Positions 62,771 to 64,000 of a stretch of 64,000 bases of DNA are shown here, one piece after another (position 1 is the stretch's first letter; each line of letters starts with the position of its first letter). The translations under genes and the position numbers were made by a program. Source of the DNA: JAIEOG01 sp964611895. GTDB lineage: Bacteria; Bdellovibrionota; FAC87; UBA2466. Under the pieces are notes generated by a model. The model made no database searches, was not told the origin of the DNA, and saw nothing but the letters and a program-made list of their open reading frames with translations. The DNA is taken from the NCBI GenBank assembly GCA_964611895.1, contig CAZTDN010000001.1:62001-126000 (forward strand), read 5' to 3'.

Positions 62771-64000
62771 ATGGCAACTCGCAATCTAACCGGACAAACC
62801 TTGGCTGAACTATTTCTCAACCGCGTGGAAGCCGCGGCCAACCAGAGGGTTTACCTAGTCAAAGAAAACGGGAGTTTTCGCCCCCAGACCTGGAAACAGC
62901 TCTATGAAACAACGCTGGGTTTATATTCCTCCCTGCGCCGCAAAGGGATTCAAAAAGGAGATAGAGTAGCAATCTTGAGTAACAGTCGACCGGAGTGGTC
63001 GGCGTGTGACCTGACAATCCAAACGCTCGGCGCCGTGACGGTTCCAGTGTACCAATCGAGCACGGTTGAAGATATTGCCTATATTTTGAAGCATTCCGAC
63101 GCCAAGCTCGTTTTCGCAGAGGACCTTGCCCAAGGCGAAAAACTAAAAGCAGTTTTTGAGCAAATGGGCAAAACACTCCCGGTGGTCTTTTTTAAACCGA
63201 CACCCGAGACGACATTCCCCTCAGAAACTTTCGCCTGCTTCTCGTCACCGCCCCCTGACCCCCAAGCCGTTGCAGAGCAGCAACGGGCATCCACCCGGGC
63301 TCTGCGACCCCAAGATCTTGCTTCCATTGTTTATACTTCGGGAACCACCGGCACCCCGAAAGGGGCACTCTTGTTACACTCGTGTCTCACCACCGAGATC
63401 ACTTCTATTGCCGATGAGATTGAGCTTTCGCCCAGCGATACCATGTTGACGTTTCTGCCATTCGCCCATGTTTTGGGCCGTGTCGAGAGCCTTATTCCCC
63501 TCGTATCAGGCTTGACCCTGGCATTTGCCGAAAGTGTGGCGGCGGTGACCCAAAATATCCAGGAGGTAAAGCCGACCATTTTAATTAGCGTTCCCCGCAT
63601 TTATGAAAAGATTCACGCCAAAATTCTGTCTGAGGTAGACAGTTGGGGTTTCTACAAAAAACAGCTATTCCATTGGGCCATCCAGGTGGGACGTCAGACT
63701 GCCAGACTGCGCGCCGACAAAAAGCCTATTCCGATCCTTTTGCAGGCTCAGTTCTCGTTGGCTGACAAGATGGTGCTGTCCAAAATCCGAGAGAAGCTGG
63801 GCGGCAGACTCCGTTTCACGGTTTCGGGCGGGGCGCCCCTGTCGCCCGAGCTGTGTGAGTTTTTCCATGCTTGCGGGATCAAAATTCTAGAAGGGTATGG
63901 GCTGACAGAAACCTGCGCGGCAATTGCGGTAAATCGTCCGAACGACTACCGGTTTTCAAGTGTAGGCAAGCCGTTGGCAGCCACACTGTTTCGCATTGCT
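62771..64000 (+). CDS. Long-chain acyl-CoA synthetase (AMP-forming), 3' truncated by window edge
   Basis: 410 codons are open from ATG 62771 to the last base. The start gives RNLTGQTLAELFLNRVEAAANQ, typical of FadD15-like AMP-binding enzymes. The P-loop-like YTSGTTGTPKGALLLH and the later FTVSGGAPLSP and EGYGLTET motifs show the family, which activates fatty acids to acyl-CoA through acyl-AMP. The hinge and C-terminal domain lie beyond the window. No clear ribosome site precedes the ATG. It is divergent from the EamA gene. Confidence 0.9.
   Translation, partial: MATRNLTGQTLAELFLNRVEAAANQRVYLVKENGSFRPQTWKQLYETTLGLYSSLRRKGIQKGDRVAILSNSRPEWSACDLTIQTLGAVTVPVYQSSTVEDIAYILKHSDAKLVFAEDLAQGEKLKAVFEQMGKTLPVVFFKPTPETTFPSETFACFSSPPPDPQAVAEQQRASTRALRPQDLASIVYTSGTTGTPKGALLLHSCLTTEITSIADEIELSPSDTMLTFLPFAHVLGRVESLIPLVSGLTLAFAESVAAVTQNIQEVKPTILISVPRIYEKIHAKILSEVDSWGFYKKQLFHWAIQVGRQTARLRADKKPIPILLQAQFSLADKMVLSKIREKLGGRLRFTVSGGAPLSPELCEFFHACGIKILEGYGLTETCAAIAVNRPNDYRFSSVGKPLAATLFRIA

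Noticed and set aside
1..64000. tRNA, rRNA, CRISPR, phage, insertion-sequence or attachment-site signals
   Set aside because: Reading all gaps on both strands, I saw no cloverleaf-like sequence, spacer-repeat array, transposase or integrase; nearly all bases are coding.

Overview
The window is a dense stretch of chromosome from a diderm (Gram-negative) bacterium at roughly 50-55% GC by eye. LPS and outer-membrane genes are present: an LptC/LptA-type protein, LptB, LptE, the Kdo activator KdsB, an OmpA-family protein, several beta-barrel candidates and many lipoproteins. Type IV pilus retraction (PilT), a FliL-family protein, a TadB/TadC pair and a pgpA-recA order suggest a motile Bdellovibrionota (Bdellovibrio-like) or neighbouring deltaproteobacterial-type lineage. 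That placement is inference from gene content; no rRNA or other direct marker lies in the window. I found no phage, insertion sequence, CRISPR array, tRNA or rRNA. The accessory material is a set of large secreted or surface proteins rather than mobile DNA.

Layout. 1-3.3 kb: the end of an EpmB/KamA-type aminomutase faces a pgpA-recA-pilT operon. 3.3-16.3 kb is the surface/secretome part: a TPR lipoprotein, an RCC1-repeat protein, a membrane J-domain protein, a CHAP-like secreted protein, a coiled-coil protein, a lipoprotein with a Pro/Lys/Asp tandem repeat interrupted by two assembly gaps, a large Ig/beta-propeller lipoprotein and a beta-barrel candidate. 16.3-19.9 kb: an apparent lptC-lptA fusion, lptB, rpoN and hpf. 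20-21.6 kb: lptE-holA. 21.7-24.9 kb: thiolase, a small unknown, a glycosyltransferase and a Nudix gene, all overlapping by 4 bp. 24.9-29 kb: a 1366-residue Ig-repeat protein. 29.1-31.9 kb: pyk-ftsB-GHMP kinase. 32-35.6 kb: an OmpA-family gene, a FliL-like gene and fumC.

35.7-44.3 kb is a seven-gene rightward unit (lepB, dnaE, two FlgT/CsgG-like periplasmic proteins, a membrane protein, lipB, a DsbA-like protein) closed by a large hairpin that also covers the 3' end of pyrG. 44.4-46.8 kb: kdsB-pyrG, the enzyme that makes CTP beside one that consumes it. 46.9-50.7 kb: small envelope genes, thymidine kinase and a TrmB-like protein with altered active-site motif. 50.6-59.0 kb: a leftward glyS-ppdK-smc-SDR operon. 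59.1-62.7 kb: tadC/tadB, a secreted unknown and an EamA transporter. The window ends inside an acyl-CoA synthetase gene.

Two themes run through it. First, many genes are translationally coupled (ATGA, GTGA, TTGA or TAGTG overlaps) and convergent genes share stop-codon bases. Second, several secreted proteins seem built from small beta domains plus a C-terminal barrel. No single obviously new system stands out. The best candidates for follow-up are the lptC-lptA fusion, the apparently split FlgT-like pair, the TrmB homologue lacking its catalytic Asp, the orphan tadBC pair, and the repeat-bearing lipoprotein whose frame is broken only by placeholder gaps.
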